Shown here one piece after another: positions 18,488 through 28,381 of a stretch of 64,000 bases of DNA. The notes under the pieces are model-generated. The model saw only the letters and a program-made list of their open reading frames with translations, was not told the origin of the DNA and ran no database searches. The translations under genes and the position numbers were made by a program. The stretch covers positions 124,001 through 188,000 of the forward strand of contig LCZK01000009.1 in assembly GCA_001025035.1 (NCBI GenBank), in the 5' to 3' direction. Source of the stretch: Actinobacteria bacterium IMCC26207 (lineage in GTDB: Bacteria; Actinomycetota; Acidimicrobiia; Acidimicrobiales; Microtrichaceae). The stretch's first letter is position 1. Each line of letters opens with the position of its first letter.

Positions 18488-19185
18488 GGCGCAGAGTCTC
18501 TTGTCGCCCAGTTAATTTCTGCGTCAGGCCGGCGTAGATACATCGGCTGAATGGAATCAATCTGCTGAAAGTCCTCACGCAGCGCCTGTGCATGCGCTAG
18601 CTGCACCAGAGAAGCGGCTGAGGGAAAGCTATTCCCCTGATCCACGATCTCTACTTTGGTGAGGCCGTCAAAGGCCTCGCGGTAGCGATGGGCCCCGTCG
18701 CCGACTAACAGCACCTCCTCGCTCAGAGCGAGCAACTCAGAGGCCAGATCATCGGCACTTCCAACAGTTGGTTCAGAGATTCTCTGCACTCCGCCCGGCA
18801 CTTGTCGATACAGCGCGTAATACAACTCATTTCGGCGAGCGTCGATCGCCGCAACAATCAGGCGTGGCGTAAAGCGAACAGGGAAAGCCAACAAGTCCAG
18901 ACTCGACACACCAATCATGGGAACTCGCAGAGCAAAGGCAACTGCCTTGGCTGTTGCAACCCCGACTCGCAACCCCGTAAACAGCCCTGGTCCAATGTCG
19001 ACGGCCACGAGGCCAATCTCTGACAGTTCAATCTGAGCTTGCTCGCAGATGAACGCAATGGCAGGGGTCAGGTTCTCTGCATGGCGCTTCCCTTTGGCCG
19101 AATGCGCCGAGGCAAGAACCCCTTCGTGGCCACCGATTGCGCAGCCCGCTTGAACAGTTGCCGTCTCGATTCCCAGAATCAACAT
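18484..19185 (-). CDS. tsaB: tRNA t6A modification protein TsaB
   Basis: The 233-residue protein begins LILGIETATVQAG and contains the ASKHA-fold AVDIGPGLFTGLRVGVATAKA motif typical of TsaB (YeaZ). It is an inactive TsaD paralogue that dimerises with TsaD. It overlaps tsaE by 7 nt and rimI by 4 nt, within a tightly packed translation-coupled cluster. Confidence 0.95.
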   Translation of the reverse strand: MLILGIETATVQAGCAIGGHEGVLASAHSAKGKRHAENLTPAIAFICEQAQIELSEIGLVAVDIGPGLFTGLRVGVATAKAVAFALRVPMIGVSSLDLLAFPVRFTPRLIVAAIDARRNELYYALYRQVPGGVQRISEPTVGSADDLASELLALSEEVLLVGDGAHRYREAFDGLTKVEIVDQGNSFPSAASLVQLAHAQALREDFQQIDSIQPMYLRRPDAEINWATRDSAP

Positions 19186-19745
19186 GGTGGCTCTCCTGTT
19201 GCTGACTCGCCCGATACAGACTCACCCAACAGAGACTCACTCGATATAGACCAAGCACTCAGCGCCACGGTGAGTGCCCTCATCCGGGCTTGCCAACGCG
19301 AGCCAACTGGTCGCAACTCAAACAAGCGGTCCTCTTCGCCTTCTCCAAAGGTGATGCTCACCTCCAGGTAATCGCGGGGCAACGCTTGAGTGATTTTGTC
19401 GCCCCATTCAATAACTGTCACCGACTCGTCGTCGAGCATTTCAGACAAGCCCAGATCTAGGGCCTCGTTCATGTGTTCCAGTCGGTAAACATCTAGGTGG
19501 TACAAGTCCAAGCGCCCGGTGTAGCTCTGCACAAGAGCAAAGGTCGGACTCGTGATCTGGTCGTCTACCCCGAGGCCTCTTCCGAAGCCTTGGGTAAACG
19601 CAGTCTTCCCGGCACCAAGGTCACCAACAAGGAGCACTAAGTCACAGGGGCGAGCAAGTTCCGCAATTGCAGCGGCAAGCTCTCGGGTCTGTTCCGGCGA
19701 TGAGCTACCTGCCTGCACGCGGCCTGAATTCATTGGCGAGTTCAT
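19179..19745 (-). CDS. tsaE: tRNA t6A modification ATPase TsaE
   Basis: The 188-residue protein carries the Walker A motif GDLGAGKT (41-48), the SPTFALVQSYTG segment and HLDVYRLE, all diagnostic of TsaE, the ATPase that regenerates the TsaBD complex. The C-terminal ~30 residues exceed the family's usual length and consist of degenerate five-residue units (ISSES-LLGES-VSGES-ATGEP), encoded by a 15-bp repeat at 19204-19248. The tail overlaps the beginning of tsaB. Confidence 0.94.
   Translation of the reverse strand: MNSPMNSGRVQAGSSSPEQTRELAAAIAELARPCDLVLLVGDLGAGKTAFTQGFGRGLGVDDQITSPTFALVQSYTGRLDLYHLDVYRLEHMNEALDLGLSEMLDDESVTVIEWGDKITQALPRDYLEVSITFGEGEEDRLFELRPVGSRWQARMRALTVALSAWSISSESLLGESVSGESATGEPPC
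19204..19248 (-). repeat. 15-bp coding repeat in the tsaE tail
   Basis: Three imperfect 15-bp copies begin GACTC on the plus strand (19204-19218, 19219-19233, 19234-19248). They encode the LLGES/VSGES-type tail of TsaE. Confidence 0.7.
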
Positions 19746-19825
19746 CTCAGCGTTGGTAGCGGGTTGAGAAACAGTTCACGCCGTCACACTATCTGTCTGC
19801 CCACTCCGGTACAGAATGACCCGCA

Positions 19826-20965
19826 TCAGGAATGCGGGCCCGAGGACACGTATCGCCGTGGAATCCGAGTACTCAGTCGACAGACAACCTCATAGGTAAT
19901 CGTGCCAAGAAGATCGGCCCATTCCTGTGCAGGGATCTGCTCTTCTCCTTGGCCTCCGAGCAACACAACCTCATCACCAACTCGCACTTCGGGCCCATCA
20001 GTGACTTCCACGATGAGTTGATCCATGGTGACCACTCCCCGCATTGGGCGGCGAACCCCACCGATAAGAACCTGTCCACCTACTAGGCCCAGCCTGCGAT
20101 CAACCCCGTCCGCATAGCCAAGCGGAACAATCGCGACCCGCGCTTCTTTACTAAAGACGTGCTGCAGGCCATAGCTGACACCCCGGTTTGCCTCGACTGA
20201 TTTCACCATCGAGACCTCAGAACTCAGGCGCAGTGCGGGTTGCAACTGTGCAACGGAATCCAAGCTGATTGAGGGAGCTAACCCGTAGATCGCGATTCCT
20301 GATCGCACCAGGTCGAGATGAGCTTGAAGGTGACCGAGCACTCCCGCTGAATTGGCGGCATGAACGAGTCCTGGGTCGATCTGCTCGGCGTTGAGTTGCT
20401 CAAGGAAGAGCTCAAAGAGTGCAAGTTGTTCTGCAGTCTCTGAACGCTCAGGGTCATCGGCGACTGCAAAGTGGGTAAAGGTTCCACCAATCCGTAATTC
20501 GCTCGAAGCATGGATGGATCGAGCGATCTCAATCGCATCTGAAGGATGCGCTCCCACCCGATGCATTCCAGTATCAACCTTGAGGTGAACCGACCAGACA
20601 CTCGGCCGGGCTGTTGCGTCCTGGACGGCTTGCCGAGCGGCTGCCACACCCTCTGATGTGTACACGGTTGGAGTCAACCCCAACGACAGCGCCTCTGCCA
20701 TGCAATCAGCAGGTGGTTCCGAGAGCAGCAGAATCGGAGCTTCGATTCCTGCTCCTCGGAGTAAGGCCCCCTCTTCGACCAGCGCAACAGCAAGCCAAGT
20801 CGCTCCGCCATCTAACGCTGCTGTCGCAACCTGTACTGCGCCGTGGCCATATCCGTCGGCCTTGACTACTGCACAGAGTTGGGCGCCCGAAGAAGCAGCG
20901 AGGATTGCTCGAGCGTTTGCAGTAATTGCGCTGAGGTCAACCTCTATGGCGGCATGGCGTGGCAC
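19826..20965 (-). CDS. alr: Alanine racemase
   Basis: The 379-residue PLP enzyme interconverts L- and D-alanine for peptidoglycan. It has the lysine motif VVKADGYGHG (K35) for the Schiff base, the KVDTGMHRVG region, HAANSAG and RSGIAIYG of the barrel, and in the C-terminal domain VSYGLQH with the catalytic tyrosine and GYADGVDR. The start is a GTG. It sits 45 nt after nnrD/E and 80 nt before tsaE, an order common in bacteria. Confidence 0.96.
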   Translation of the reverse strand: MPRHAAIEVDLSAITANARAILAASSGAQLCAVVKADGYGHGAVQVATAALDGGATWLAVALVEEGALLRGAGIEAPILLLSEPPADCMAEALSLGLTPTVYTSEGVAAARQAVQDATARPSVWSVHLKVDTGMHRVGAHPSDAIEIARSIHASSELRIGGTFTHFAVADDPERSETAEQLALFELFLEQLNAEQIDPGLVHAANSAGVLGHLQAHLDLVRSGIAIYGLAPSISLDSVAQLQPALRLSSEVSMVKSVEANRGVSYGLQHVFSKEARVAIVPLGYADGVDRRLGLVGGQVLIGGVRRPMRGVVTMDQLIVEVTDGPEVRVGDEVVLLGGQGEEQIPAQEWADLLGTITYEVVCRLSTRIPRRYVSSGPHS

Positions 20966-21010
20966 TTGTCCAGAGTACGCGCTCGAGATGCCTCAGGTCA
21001 GACTCCTCCG

Positions 21011-22372
21011 CTACCGCGGTTGCTCTGCCTCGCACTGATTCCATGCCTCTGCTATCAACCCAGCGATGTCCGAGGCCAGCAGGCCTCGCTCGGGACCAAG
21101 CATGGATGCCCGGCCATGAAGCTGTGCTGCAGAAGCCGCCGCTCGAAGCGGATCGGCACCTAGGGCTAGGTGCGCCGCAATGAGCCCCGTTAGGACATCG
21201 CCTGTTCCTGCGGTTGCGAGTCGCGAGTCCCCGGAGCGCACCACTAGGCAGCCGCTGCCCGTCTGTGTCACCACGGTGGCTTGGCCCTTCAGCAACACTA
21301 CGGCCCCTGTGGCTGCTGCTAAGTCTCGGGCAGCAGCGATGCGGTCGGCACCTGGCCGATGACCCATGAGTTGTTCGAACTCCCCATCATGGGGAGTAAT
21401 GATCGTTGGGGACCTGCGCTGTTTCAACAACTCGCCGGCTTGTATGCCAAGCGCCCAGAGTGCATCCCCGTCGAGCAGCAGAGGCCGGTTGAGTTGAGAA
21501 ACGAGTTCTCGTACCTGCACTCGAGTGCCCTCTGACCTACCGAGGCCCGGGCCAACTGCCACCAGCTGAAATCGTTCAGCCTGCATCACCACTTCGCTTG
21601 CCCAAGACTCTGCGTTGAGTGGATACCCGACGGCTTCAATGGGCATGATCGGGGACGCCCCGCCGGGGGTGGATAAGCGCAGGTACCCCGCTCCGCCGCG
21701 CAGGGCGGCAGTTGCGGCAAGTTCAGCTGCCCCAGACATGCCCGGAGACCCTGCAATCAACCACACTGCGTGGCTCCATTTGTGCGCCCTCGGCTCACGC
21801 TTCGGAACCCAACTGCGCAGATCGCTGTCCGTTACGAGGTGCATGCTCGCAGCGGTGACATCTAGGCCAATATCAGCAACATGCACCAGCCCGCTCACCT
21901 CTGGACCATCACCAAAGAGCAACCCCGGCTTGAGCGCAGCGAAACTCACTGTCTCGACAGCCGGGGCAACAGATCCCGATATCTCGCCAGTCAGACCATT
22001 CAGTCCGGAGCAGATATCCACTGCGAGCACAGGGCTATCACTGCTAAAGCCATGATGAGTTCCATGAAACCCCGTGCCGTATCCGGCATCGATCACCAAG
22101 TCACATGAGGGCAGTGACTTCAGATCAGGCGATTGTTCAAGCACGGTCACCCGCACCCCCCTACTACGCAGCATCTGCGCTGCCACTCGCCCGTCTTGGC
22201 CATTATTCCCTGGTCCTGCAACCACCACCACTCGTCTGCCGTAGCTGCCTCCGAGCAGACGAAGCGCTGCTGTTGCCACGGCAAAGCCAGCCCGGTGCAC
22301 GAGCACCTCAAAGGGTTCGGGTGCATCGGCATCCACTGCGGCCATCTCTGTCGGGGTCAGGATTGGAATCAC
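21011..22372 (-). CDS. nnr: Bifunctional NAD(P)H-hydrate epimerase / ADP-dependent dehydratase
   Basis: The 453-residue protein fuses two repair enzymes. The N-terminal ~190 residues are the epimerase (VVVVAGPGNNGQDGRVAAQML and the VDICSGLNG loop). The remainder is the ribokinase-like dehydratase (AGSPGMSGAAELAA, GPGLGRSEGT, LLDGDALWALG, ITPHDGEFEQL and TAGTGDVLTGLIAAHLA). Together they convert damaged NADHX/NADPHX back to NAD(P)H. It starts with GTG and follows acpS, as in many bacteria. Confidence 0.95.
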   Translation of the reverse strand: MIPILTPTEMAAVDADAPEPFEVLVHRAGFAVATAALRLLGGSYGRRVVVVAGPGNNGQDGRVAAQMLRSRGVRVTVLEQSPDLKSLPSCDLVIDAGYGTGFHGTHHGFSSDSPVLAVDICSGLNGLTGEISGSVAPAVETVSFAALKPGLLFGDGPEVSGLVHVADIGLDVTAASMHLVTDSDLRSWVPKREPRAHKWSHAVWLIAGSPGMSGAAELAATAALRGGAGYLRLSTPGGASPIMPIEAVGYPLNAESWASEVVMQAERFQLVAVGPGLGRSEGTRVQVRELVSQLNRPLLLDGDALWALGIQAGELLKQRRSPTIITPHDGEFEQLMGHRPGADRIAAARDLAAATGAVVLLKGQATVVTQTGSGCLVVRSGDSRLATAGTGDVLTGLIAAHLALGADPLRAAASAAQLHGRASMLGPERGLLASDIAGLIAEAWNQCEAEQPR

Positions 22373-22471
22373 ATCGACAGTCTTGCAGCGAGATCCTTGT
22401 GATGCGCTCTACCCGCAACTTGGACTCGTGACCCCTAGGGACGCGGCATCTGCTGTGGCATCTGCTGAGGA

Positions 22472-22903
22472 TCAAACAGCAAGCCCAAGCACGAGGGCTT
22501 GGGCCATCGCGGGGGTGCAGGTCATAGAGAGATGCCATGTATTCACGCCGACTTGGCCGGCGAGTAATGCTGCGCGGCCACCCAGGGTCAGCCCCCAAGA
22601 AGTATCGGTTGCGCGCCCAATCTCAATTTCGGTGAATTCCATCGAGTCGATCCCCCGACCAAGGGCCTTCATGACGGATTCTTTTGCAGCAAAGAACATT
22701 GCAAGCTGGGCAACAGGCTCAACTTGGCCAGCAGTCAGGCTGTGAGCAGATTCGTACTCCTGAGCAGTAAAGAGTCTCTGTTGCAAAGAGGGTTGACGTG
22801 CCAGAGCAGCATCAAGGCGACTGATCTGTACTAGATCGATGCCAACACCGCGTATCGACCCCACAGTTAGATCGAGAGCTGGCAGATCAGGTGGAACAGT
22901 CAC
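22472..22903 (-). CDS. acpS: Holo-[acyl-carrier-protein] synthase AcpS
   Basis: The 143-residue protein carries the phosphopantetheinyl transferase motifs GVGIDLVQISRL (metal-binding Asp) and FAAKESVMKALGRG (metal-binding Glu and Lys), and HLSMTCTPAMAQA near the C-terminus. It loads the 4'-phosphopantetheine arm onto ACP for fatty acid synthesis. A ~15-residue N-terminal extension precedes the fold. The GTG start overlaps the glmS stop (GTGA). Confidence 0.93.
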   Translation of the reverse strand: MTVPPDLPALDLTVGSIRGVGIDLVQISRLDAALARQPSLQQRLFTAQEYESAHSLTAGQVEPVAQLAMFFAAKESVMKALGRGIDSMEFTEIEIGRATDTSWGLTLGGRAALLAGQVGVNTWHLSMTCTPAMAQALVLGLAV

Positions 22904-25900
22904 GACCGCCAGCGGTCGGCGAGACTCAAAATCGATACGGTGAGCAAGTCTGCCACCGACTGCTCAGCCAAGAGATCCTCACGGAACACATCCTCGGTTT
23001 CTGTGACGGCATCTCGGAGCGCCTGATACCTGCGTCGATACCCCTGCAGAACTGCTCGAGCAGTAGCTGCCGGTAGGTGATCAATCACGTTGACATGCAA
23101 CAACTGCAAACCTGTGGTGACGCCATCCTTTGTCTCCGGCACAATCACCACGAGGCGACCATCACTTCGACCTTGAGCCACCATCAGTTCTTGCTCGCGG
23201 GCCACCAGTGCCTTTGTTCCTCGCAAGCGGGGATCGCGATCAACTCGTGACGCAAGGCCAACTGAAACACCGCCGCGATCAATGATGACCAGCGTCGCCT
23301 GCTCAAGATTCTCGCCGTGCTCAACGCGATAACGAGTAAAGCCAGTCACCTCGGTCACGGCTGGGTTGAGCTCGCCGAGGGCACGCAGGGTCGAATACGT
23401 CAATCTGTCTCTCGGTGAACCTGATGCAAGCAGGGCTGCGACGAGTGGCACATGCAGTAGCGACTCATCGCTGCGGCTAATGCCAACCGTCACCGTCTTT
23501 GCTTGGTGCTTAATGGCATCCACCGGGCGGGTCAGTTCTTCAATCGCCGAGGTCAAACCGGCGCTTAGATCTTCGAGTACCACTCCTGGGGTACCCACCC
23601 GGCCGAACTCAAGCTGATACCCATCGAGCGGGCTGACACCAGTAGCAAAGCGCAACTGCCCAGCCAAGCGAACGGCAGTATTAGCCTCAAGATGGCCGTT
23701 GTAGGCACCAGATCGCAGCGCATCCATATAGGTGGCTGACTGGGTGCTGAGTTCTGCGCGAAGCCCCAGCAGCAGGTCCTCACCGTCGACTTGTTCGCCA
23801 TGTAGATCCCCACCGATCTGAGTCGCAGCTAGGTCAATCGCTGCGCGAGCGGCGCGGAGCGGCTGAGCTTGGGCATCAATGGCAAGGGCGGCCTCGTAAC
23901 CAAACAAGTGCCCAGCCATTGTCGACAAGATGAAGGCCAATCGCGGATGCGTAGCAGGCACAGTGATGACTGCAACTGCAGAGCTAAAGGAGCGGTCACC
24001 TTCGGATGCGATCACAATGGGCGCAGCCTTGTGCGCACGAAAGATTGCTACTTCCTTGGCAACATCGTCTGCAGTAGAGCCGACCAGACCAGCAGCGCAG
24101 ACCAAGATCATTGGCTCGGAGGACAAGTCAATATGCTTCTTGTCTTCGGTCCCGTCACACGCGATGGATTTGTAACAAAGCTCCGAGAGCTTCACGCGAA
24201 TTTCTCGGGCAGAAATCTGATTCAGGCCATTGCCGACGATCGCCCAGTACCTTCGGCTCGGTCCAAACGCAGCCGCTGCCTCTGCAACCTGGGGCCGAGT
24301 GGCAAGAGTCTGCTCCATACGCGCTGGTAGCTCGCGAAGCTGTTGCAGCATTGCTTGCTGATCGGGATGCTCCGAGCTGAGCCCGTTGGGAACTTCATCG
24401 GAAATCGCTTGGGCCAAGAGCAGCCCTGCGGCTATCTGCGAGTAGAAGGCCTTGGTGGAGGCCACACTCATCTCGACGTCTCGACCATCGGAGGTATATA
24501 GGACCCCATCAGCCTTATCGGTTAGGTCGCTCCCCCGCCGATTGACGATAGCTAGGACCTCTGCTCCTCGGGAACGAACAAGATCCACAGTTCGATTGGT
24601 ATCGGTTGTCGTGCCCGACTGACTGATGGCAACGATCAGTGTGTCTGACATGTCCTCGCGCATGGCAAAGCCAGAGAGCTCAGTGGCAAGAATCGCCTGC
24701 ACGCGAAGGTCAGTCTCGGCCAAGAAGTCCGAGAGATGCTGCGCCAGGCTTTGACCAGCAATTGCTGCTGTTCCCTGCCCAATAACGAAGACCCTCTTGA
24801 TGCGCGAGGATCGCAGTCCGGCGCGAACCGAATCCGGCAACATCTCGGGGGTAAGGGACACCCGGATCTTGCCACCCTCTTCGAGGAGCTTGCCGCGCAG
24901 CGTCTTTCGGAAGGAACTTGGTGAGGCAGTAATTTCTTTCAGCAAGAAGTGCGGAAAGTCGCCCCGGTCGATATCTCTTGTCGTGACTTGTGCAAGATCT
25001 AGGTCGAACTCGGTTACCGGCAGTTCAGATCCGTCATAGGACCACCGACGTATTCCCGAGAGCGTGCCAGCGCCAGTTGCAGAGAGTTCAATAATCTGGC
25101 CGCGGCTGCCGGTTGGGTTTGTTTCATCAGCAGGCGTCTCGCCATCCATGCGAATGTACGAACTGGTCTCTTCCACCACGCCGTATGGCTCAGAAGCCAC
25201 AATGAAGGCGTCTTCGGCGAAGCCCACATACATCGCTTGACCGCTACCGCGAGATGCCAAGTACAGCCGATCAGGAGAACTTGCTGCCGCTGCAGCAATA
25301 GCTACAGAGCCCTCGAGTCGGACAACGGTCTCACGGAAGGCTTCATACTCGCTTAGGCCTTCAATGAGCCGACGAGACATCAAGGTGGGGATGACCTTTG
25401 CATCGGTTGAGATCTCGGGAGCAACCTGCAGTGCCTCCGAGGCCGTCAAGTCTGCGTAGTTATCAACATCACCGTTCAGCACTCCGGTGACAAACCCAAC
25501 GGTTCCAGAGGTTGCTTCGGGCTGCTCACTAGCCGCAGTTTCATCGAGTGTTACCACAGTGTCATCGAGTGTTATAAGTTCGTCCGAGCACTGTGGGTGC
25601 GCGTTTGGCTCCGAGACAATGCCGATACTTGCCCAACGGGTATGACCTAGGACCACAGCCTCAACTTCTTGCGAGCCCAGTGCCAGATGCAGCAATTCAT
25701 CATCGATGATGGCAGCGCGAAGTGCAGCAGTGTTGTCTCCGAGTTCACCGATTTCTGCCGCAGCTTTGTACACAATGATGAGCGTGCCGTCTGCGATCTT
25801 GACAGAGCCAGAGGTAAAGCTGCGGTAATCACGGCTTTGGATCAGCGACCGAATCGCTGGGTCACCTAGGTCTAAGCCGTGATGAGAAATCTGCAATTCC

Positions 25901-26451
25901 AGGCCAGCTGAATCCCTACCGCGGACCTCGAGTCGGTCAAGCGCCGACAGCGCCTGATGTGCGCTGAACAACACAGCTGTGGCCGCCGGGCTGAGCGGAG
26001 CAGTCGTGAGAACTCGTGAACCCAGGTAAGCAACGTCACGTGCTGCGCGAAGGCGATCACGTGAAATCGCCCAGATGGCATCTTTGCAACGGATGAGTGC
26101 GGCATTGGTCTGCTCAAGGTTGAGCAGTTGCAGCACGGCCCCGCCGGCGCTTCCCAAGGGTTGATCCAGAGCTAATTCGAGTGCCTCGGCTTGAGCCTGA
26201 AGCACCTCTGCTTGACGCCCAATTGCAGCGGCTGCTTCGGGGTCTGCAATCAGGCTTTGTAAGCCAGCCACACCTCGAAGAACGCGATCAACTTGCTCGA
26301 GTTGCTCTGCAGCTAGGAGCAATCTCTCGCAGAGGTCCGCTGTAGGAGCGGCAAGGTTCGAATGAAGCTCTGCCAAGGTCTGAGCGAGCGGCGCAGCCGG
26401 GACCGGCAGGCGTTGCGATTTCTGGCGAATTACAGCAATAATGCCGCACAT
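22900..26451 (-). CDS. glmS: Extra-large GlmS-type glutamine-fructose-6-phosphate aminotransferase (1183 aa)
   Basis: All elements of GlmS are present in order: Cys2 nucleophile (MCGI), RGRDSAG (177-183), TRWASIG and NAHP (271-286), LNG (325-327), then the isomerase part with DFPHFLLKEI (498-506), SIS 1 with AISQSGTTTDT (608-618) and VASTKAF (663-669), SIS 2 with VKLSE (753-757), H773 and the AKTVTV motif (984-989) matching the catalytic Lys region. The family is normally ~600 residues. Here ~150 Ala/Leu-rich helical residues are inserted after the N-terminal nucleophile, further insertions lie around SIS 2, and ~198 residues follow the usual C-terminus. Position next to glmM and acpS supports the GlmS role in UDP-GlcNAc synthesis. 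Confidence 0.85.
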   Translation of the reverse strand: MCGIIAVIRQKSQRLPVPAAPLAQTLAELHSNLAAPTADLCERLLLAAEQLEQVDRVLRGVAGLQSLIADPEAAAAIGRQAEVLQAQAEALELALDQPLGSAGGAVLQLLNLEQTNAALIRCKDAIWAISRDRLRAARDVAYLGSRVLTTAPLSPAATAVLFSAHQALSALDRLEVRGRDSAGLELQISHHGLDLGDPAIRSLIQSRDYRSFTSGSVKIADGTLIIVYKAAAEIGELGDNTAALRAAIIDDELLHLALGSQEVEAVVLGHTRWASIGIVSEPNAHPQCSDELITLDDTVVTLDETAASEQPEATSGTVGFVTGVLNGDVDNYADLTASEALQVAPEISTDAKVIPTLMSRRLIEGLSEYEAFRETVVRLEGSVAIAAAAASSPDRLYLASRGSGQAMYVGFAEDAFIVASEPYGVVEETSSYIRMDGETPADETNPTGSRGQIIELSATGAGTLSGIRRWSYDGSELPVTEFDLDLAQVTTRDIDRGDFPHFLLKEITASPSSFRKTLRGKLLEEGGKIRVSLTPEMLPDSVRAGLRSSRIKRVFVIGQGTAAIAGQSLAQHLSDFLAETDLRVQAILATELSGFAMREDMSDTLIVAISQSGTTTDTNRTVDLVRSRGAEVLAIVNRRGSDLTDKADGVLYTSDGRDVEMSVASTKAFYSQIAAGLLLAQAISDEVPNGLSSEHPDQQAMLQQLRELPARMEQTLATRPQVAEAAAAFGPSRRYWAIVGNGLNQISAREIRVKLSELCYKSIACDGTEDKKHIDLSSEPMILVCAAGLVGSTADDVAKEVAIFRAHKAAPIVIASEGDRSFSSAVAVITVPATHPRLAFILSTMAGHLFGYEAALAIDAQAQPLRAARAAIDLAATQIGGDLHGEQVDGEDLLLGLRAELSTQSATYMDALRSGAYNGHLEANTAVRLAGQLRFATGVSPLDGYQLEFGRVGTPGVVLEDLSAGLTSAIEELTRPVDAIKHQAKTVTVGISRSDESLLHVPLVAALLASGSPRDRLTYSTLRALGELNPAVTEVTGFTRYRVEHGENLEQATLVIIDRGGVSVGLASRVDRDPRLRGTKALVAREQELMVAQGRSDGRLVVIVPETKDGVTTGLQLLHVNVIDHLPAATARAVLQGYRRRYQALRDAVTETEDVFREDLLAEQSVADLLTVSILSLADRWRS

Positions 26452-26603
26452 CTTGTCTTACCCCTCTGCTGCCCCTTGCAGCGATTTCTACCCCGGCTTA
26501 TGTTGTTGCGACCTGAAATGTGAACCCGATTTAGGCTAACAGCGCGAACGGTAAAGCCGGTCAGCTGACTCACATCTGCTTGATATTCGGTCATGAGCTT
26601 GGA

Positions 26604-27944
26604 TCAGCTCCGGGCGAGCATCTCTACGGCCAAGGCAAGTTGCTCGGCAATTCGCTGGGCATCTTCGCTCTGCTCGGCCTCGACCATGACCCGGACAACT
26701 GCTTCAGTACCAGAGGGTCGCAACAGGACGCGACCGGTCTCGCCAAGTTCTGCTGTGGCAGCAGACAACTCCTGGTTCAGCAGTGCGGCAACCTCTGGCA
26801 TAGGCCTGCTGACTGGCACGTTGAGTAACACCTGCGGCAAGCGCGTCATCGCCGCCTGAGCAAGCTCCGCAAGCGGTCGACCTGACCTACGCAGCAGATC
26901 CAACAAGACCACCGCCCCCAGGAGACCGTCTCCGGTGGTTGAGTGATCGGCAAAAATGATGTGTCCCGACTGCTCACCACCAAGGGAGAACTCGCCTTCG
27001 GCTAGGGCCTGAAGCACATTTCGATCACCAACTGCAGTTTGTACAACCGAGATTCCTGCTCGCTGCATTCCCTGCAAAAAGCCAAGGTTGGACATGACGG
27101 TCACCACAACAGTGTTGTGGGCCAGTCGGGACCGAGCAGCTAAGTCAATCGCACAGAGAGCAATGATGTGATCTCCGTCGACTTCCTCGCCGGTGTGATC
27201 CACCGCTAGGAGCCGGTCTGCATCTCCGTCAAAGGCAATCCCAAGATCTGCGCCCTCTGCAACAACATGTTCACTCAGAGCCGCAATCGAGGTGGACCCG
27301 CACTCATGATTGATGTTTAGCCCATCGGGGCTGTTCGCAAGAACACACAACTCAACCCCGAGGCGTTCGAGTAGCAGCGGTCCAAACTCAAAGTTCGATC
27401 CGTTGGCACAGTCCAAGACCACTTTGAGGCCTTGAAGGGTTCGACCTTCGATTGCGGCCGCAACGGAGTCCAGATAGGTCTCGCCAGCTTGAGCATCACC
27501 TTGGATAACTCTGCCAACCAACTCTCTTACCGGACCAGGGTGAGGAACCGGCTGAAGTAGGTCCTCGAGGGCAACTTCTACCTGAGCTTGTTCAGCATCG
27601 CTGAGTTTGCGCCCGCCTGGGGCAAACAACTTGATTCCGTTGTCATAAAACGGGTTATGCGAGGCCGAGATCATCACTCCGGTGATCTTCTCTTGCGCAG
27701 AGACGGCCGCTACCGCTGGGGTTGGCACTACTCCGAGCAGGACTGCATCGGCCCCTTCTGCGCAGACACCGGCCGCAACGGCGAGTTCCAGCATCGGCCC
27801 GGAGCGACGGGTATCTCGCCCTATCACCACACGGGAAGTGGGAAACACTCGCGCAGCGGCGCGGCCCAAAGCCACAGCAGTTTCTACAGTGAGCGCCGAA
27901 TTAGCCTCACCACGCACACCATCGGTTCCAAAGCGGATATGCAT
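26604..27944 (-). CDS. glmM: Phosphoglucosamine mutase
   Basis: The 446-residue protein has the four signatures of GlmM: FGTDGVRG at the N-terminus, the phosphoserine loop ISASHNP (about S95), the metal loop DGDADR and the C-terminal phosphate-binding RPSGTE. It converts glucosamine-6-phosphate to glucosamine-1-phosphate, the step after GlmS, which is encoded 152 nt downstream. No other gene lies in that gap, where only a GTCAGCTGAC palindrome stands out. Confidence 0.97.
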   Translation of the reverse strand: MHIRFGTDGVRGEANSALTVETAVALGRAAARVFPTSRVVIGRDTRRSGPMLELAVAAGVCAEGADAVLLGVVPTPAVAAVSAQEKITGVMISASHNPFYDNGIKLFAPGGRKLSDAEQAQVEVALEDLLQPVPHPGPVRELVGRVIQGDAQAGETYLDSVAAAIEGRTLQGLKVVLDCANGSNFEFGPLLLERLGVELCVLANSPDGLNINHECGSTSIAALSEHVVAEGADLGIAFDGDADRLLAVDHTGEEVDGDHIIALCAIDLAARSRLAHNTVVVTVMSNLGFLQGMQRAGISVVQTAVGDRNVLQALAEGEFSLGGEQSGHIIFADHSTTGDGLLGAVVLLDLLRRSGRPLAELAQAAMTRLPQVLLNVPVSRPMPEVAALLNQELSAATAELGETGRVLLRPSGTEAVVRVMVEAEQSEDAQRIAEQLALAVEMLARS

Positions 27945-27973
27945 CTGCCCAGCCCGATCTCTGGCTTCGCGGA

Positions 27974-28366
27974 TCAGCGCTTCGAGTATTGCGGTGCCTT
28001 GCGGGCCTTCTTGAGGCCGTACTTCTTGGACTCTTTCTCACGCGAGTCACGAGAGAGGAATCCAGCGCTCTTCAGCATTGCACGCAGTTCTGGGTCAAGG
28101 GCAATCAAGCCCCGTGAGATGCCTAGGCGGATAGCGCCGGCCTGACCGCTCACGCCACCACCATGAAGGGTGGCGTCGATGTTGTACTGCTCTTCGGTGC
28201 TCGTCAAACGAAGCGGCTCAGAGAGCACCATGCGATGCGTTGGGTTGGGGAAGTAATCCTCAAGCGGACGCTTGTTGATGGTGATGGTTCCGTCGCCTGG
28301 ACGAATCCGGACTCTGGCAACGGCACGCTTGCGGCGGCCTGTGGACTGAACGAGTGGGTGTGGCAT
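27974..28366 (-). CDS. rpsI: 30S ribosomal protein S9
   Basis: The 130-residue protein matches uS9, with [12 protein letters not shown] near the start, the [14 protein letters not shown] core and the invariant positively charged tail ending [12 protein letters not shown] that reaches the P-site tRNA. It lies 15 nt after rplM in the usual L13-S9 operon and 29 nt before glmM. Confidence 0.98.
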   Translation of the reverse strand: MPHPLVQSTGRRKRAVARVRIRPGDGTITINKRPLEDYFPNPTHRMVLSEPLRLTSTEEQYNIDATLHGGGVSGQAGAIRLGISRGLIALDPELRAMLKSAGFLSRDSREKESKKYGLKKARKAPQYSKR

Positions 28367-28381
28367 GTGTACAGGTCTCCG

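Noticed and set aside
26452-26603. Possible glmS ribozyme or riboswitch upstream of glmS
   Set aside because: The 152-nt gap has a good ribosome-binding site and a GTCAGCTGAC palindrome but none of the ribozyme's recognisable pseudoknotted core; it is too short for a full element.
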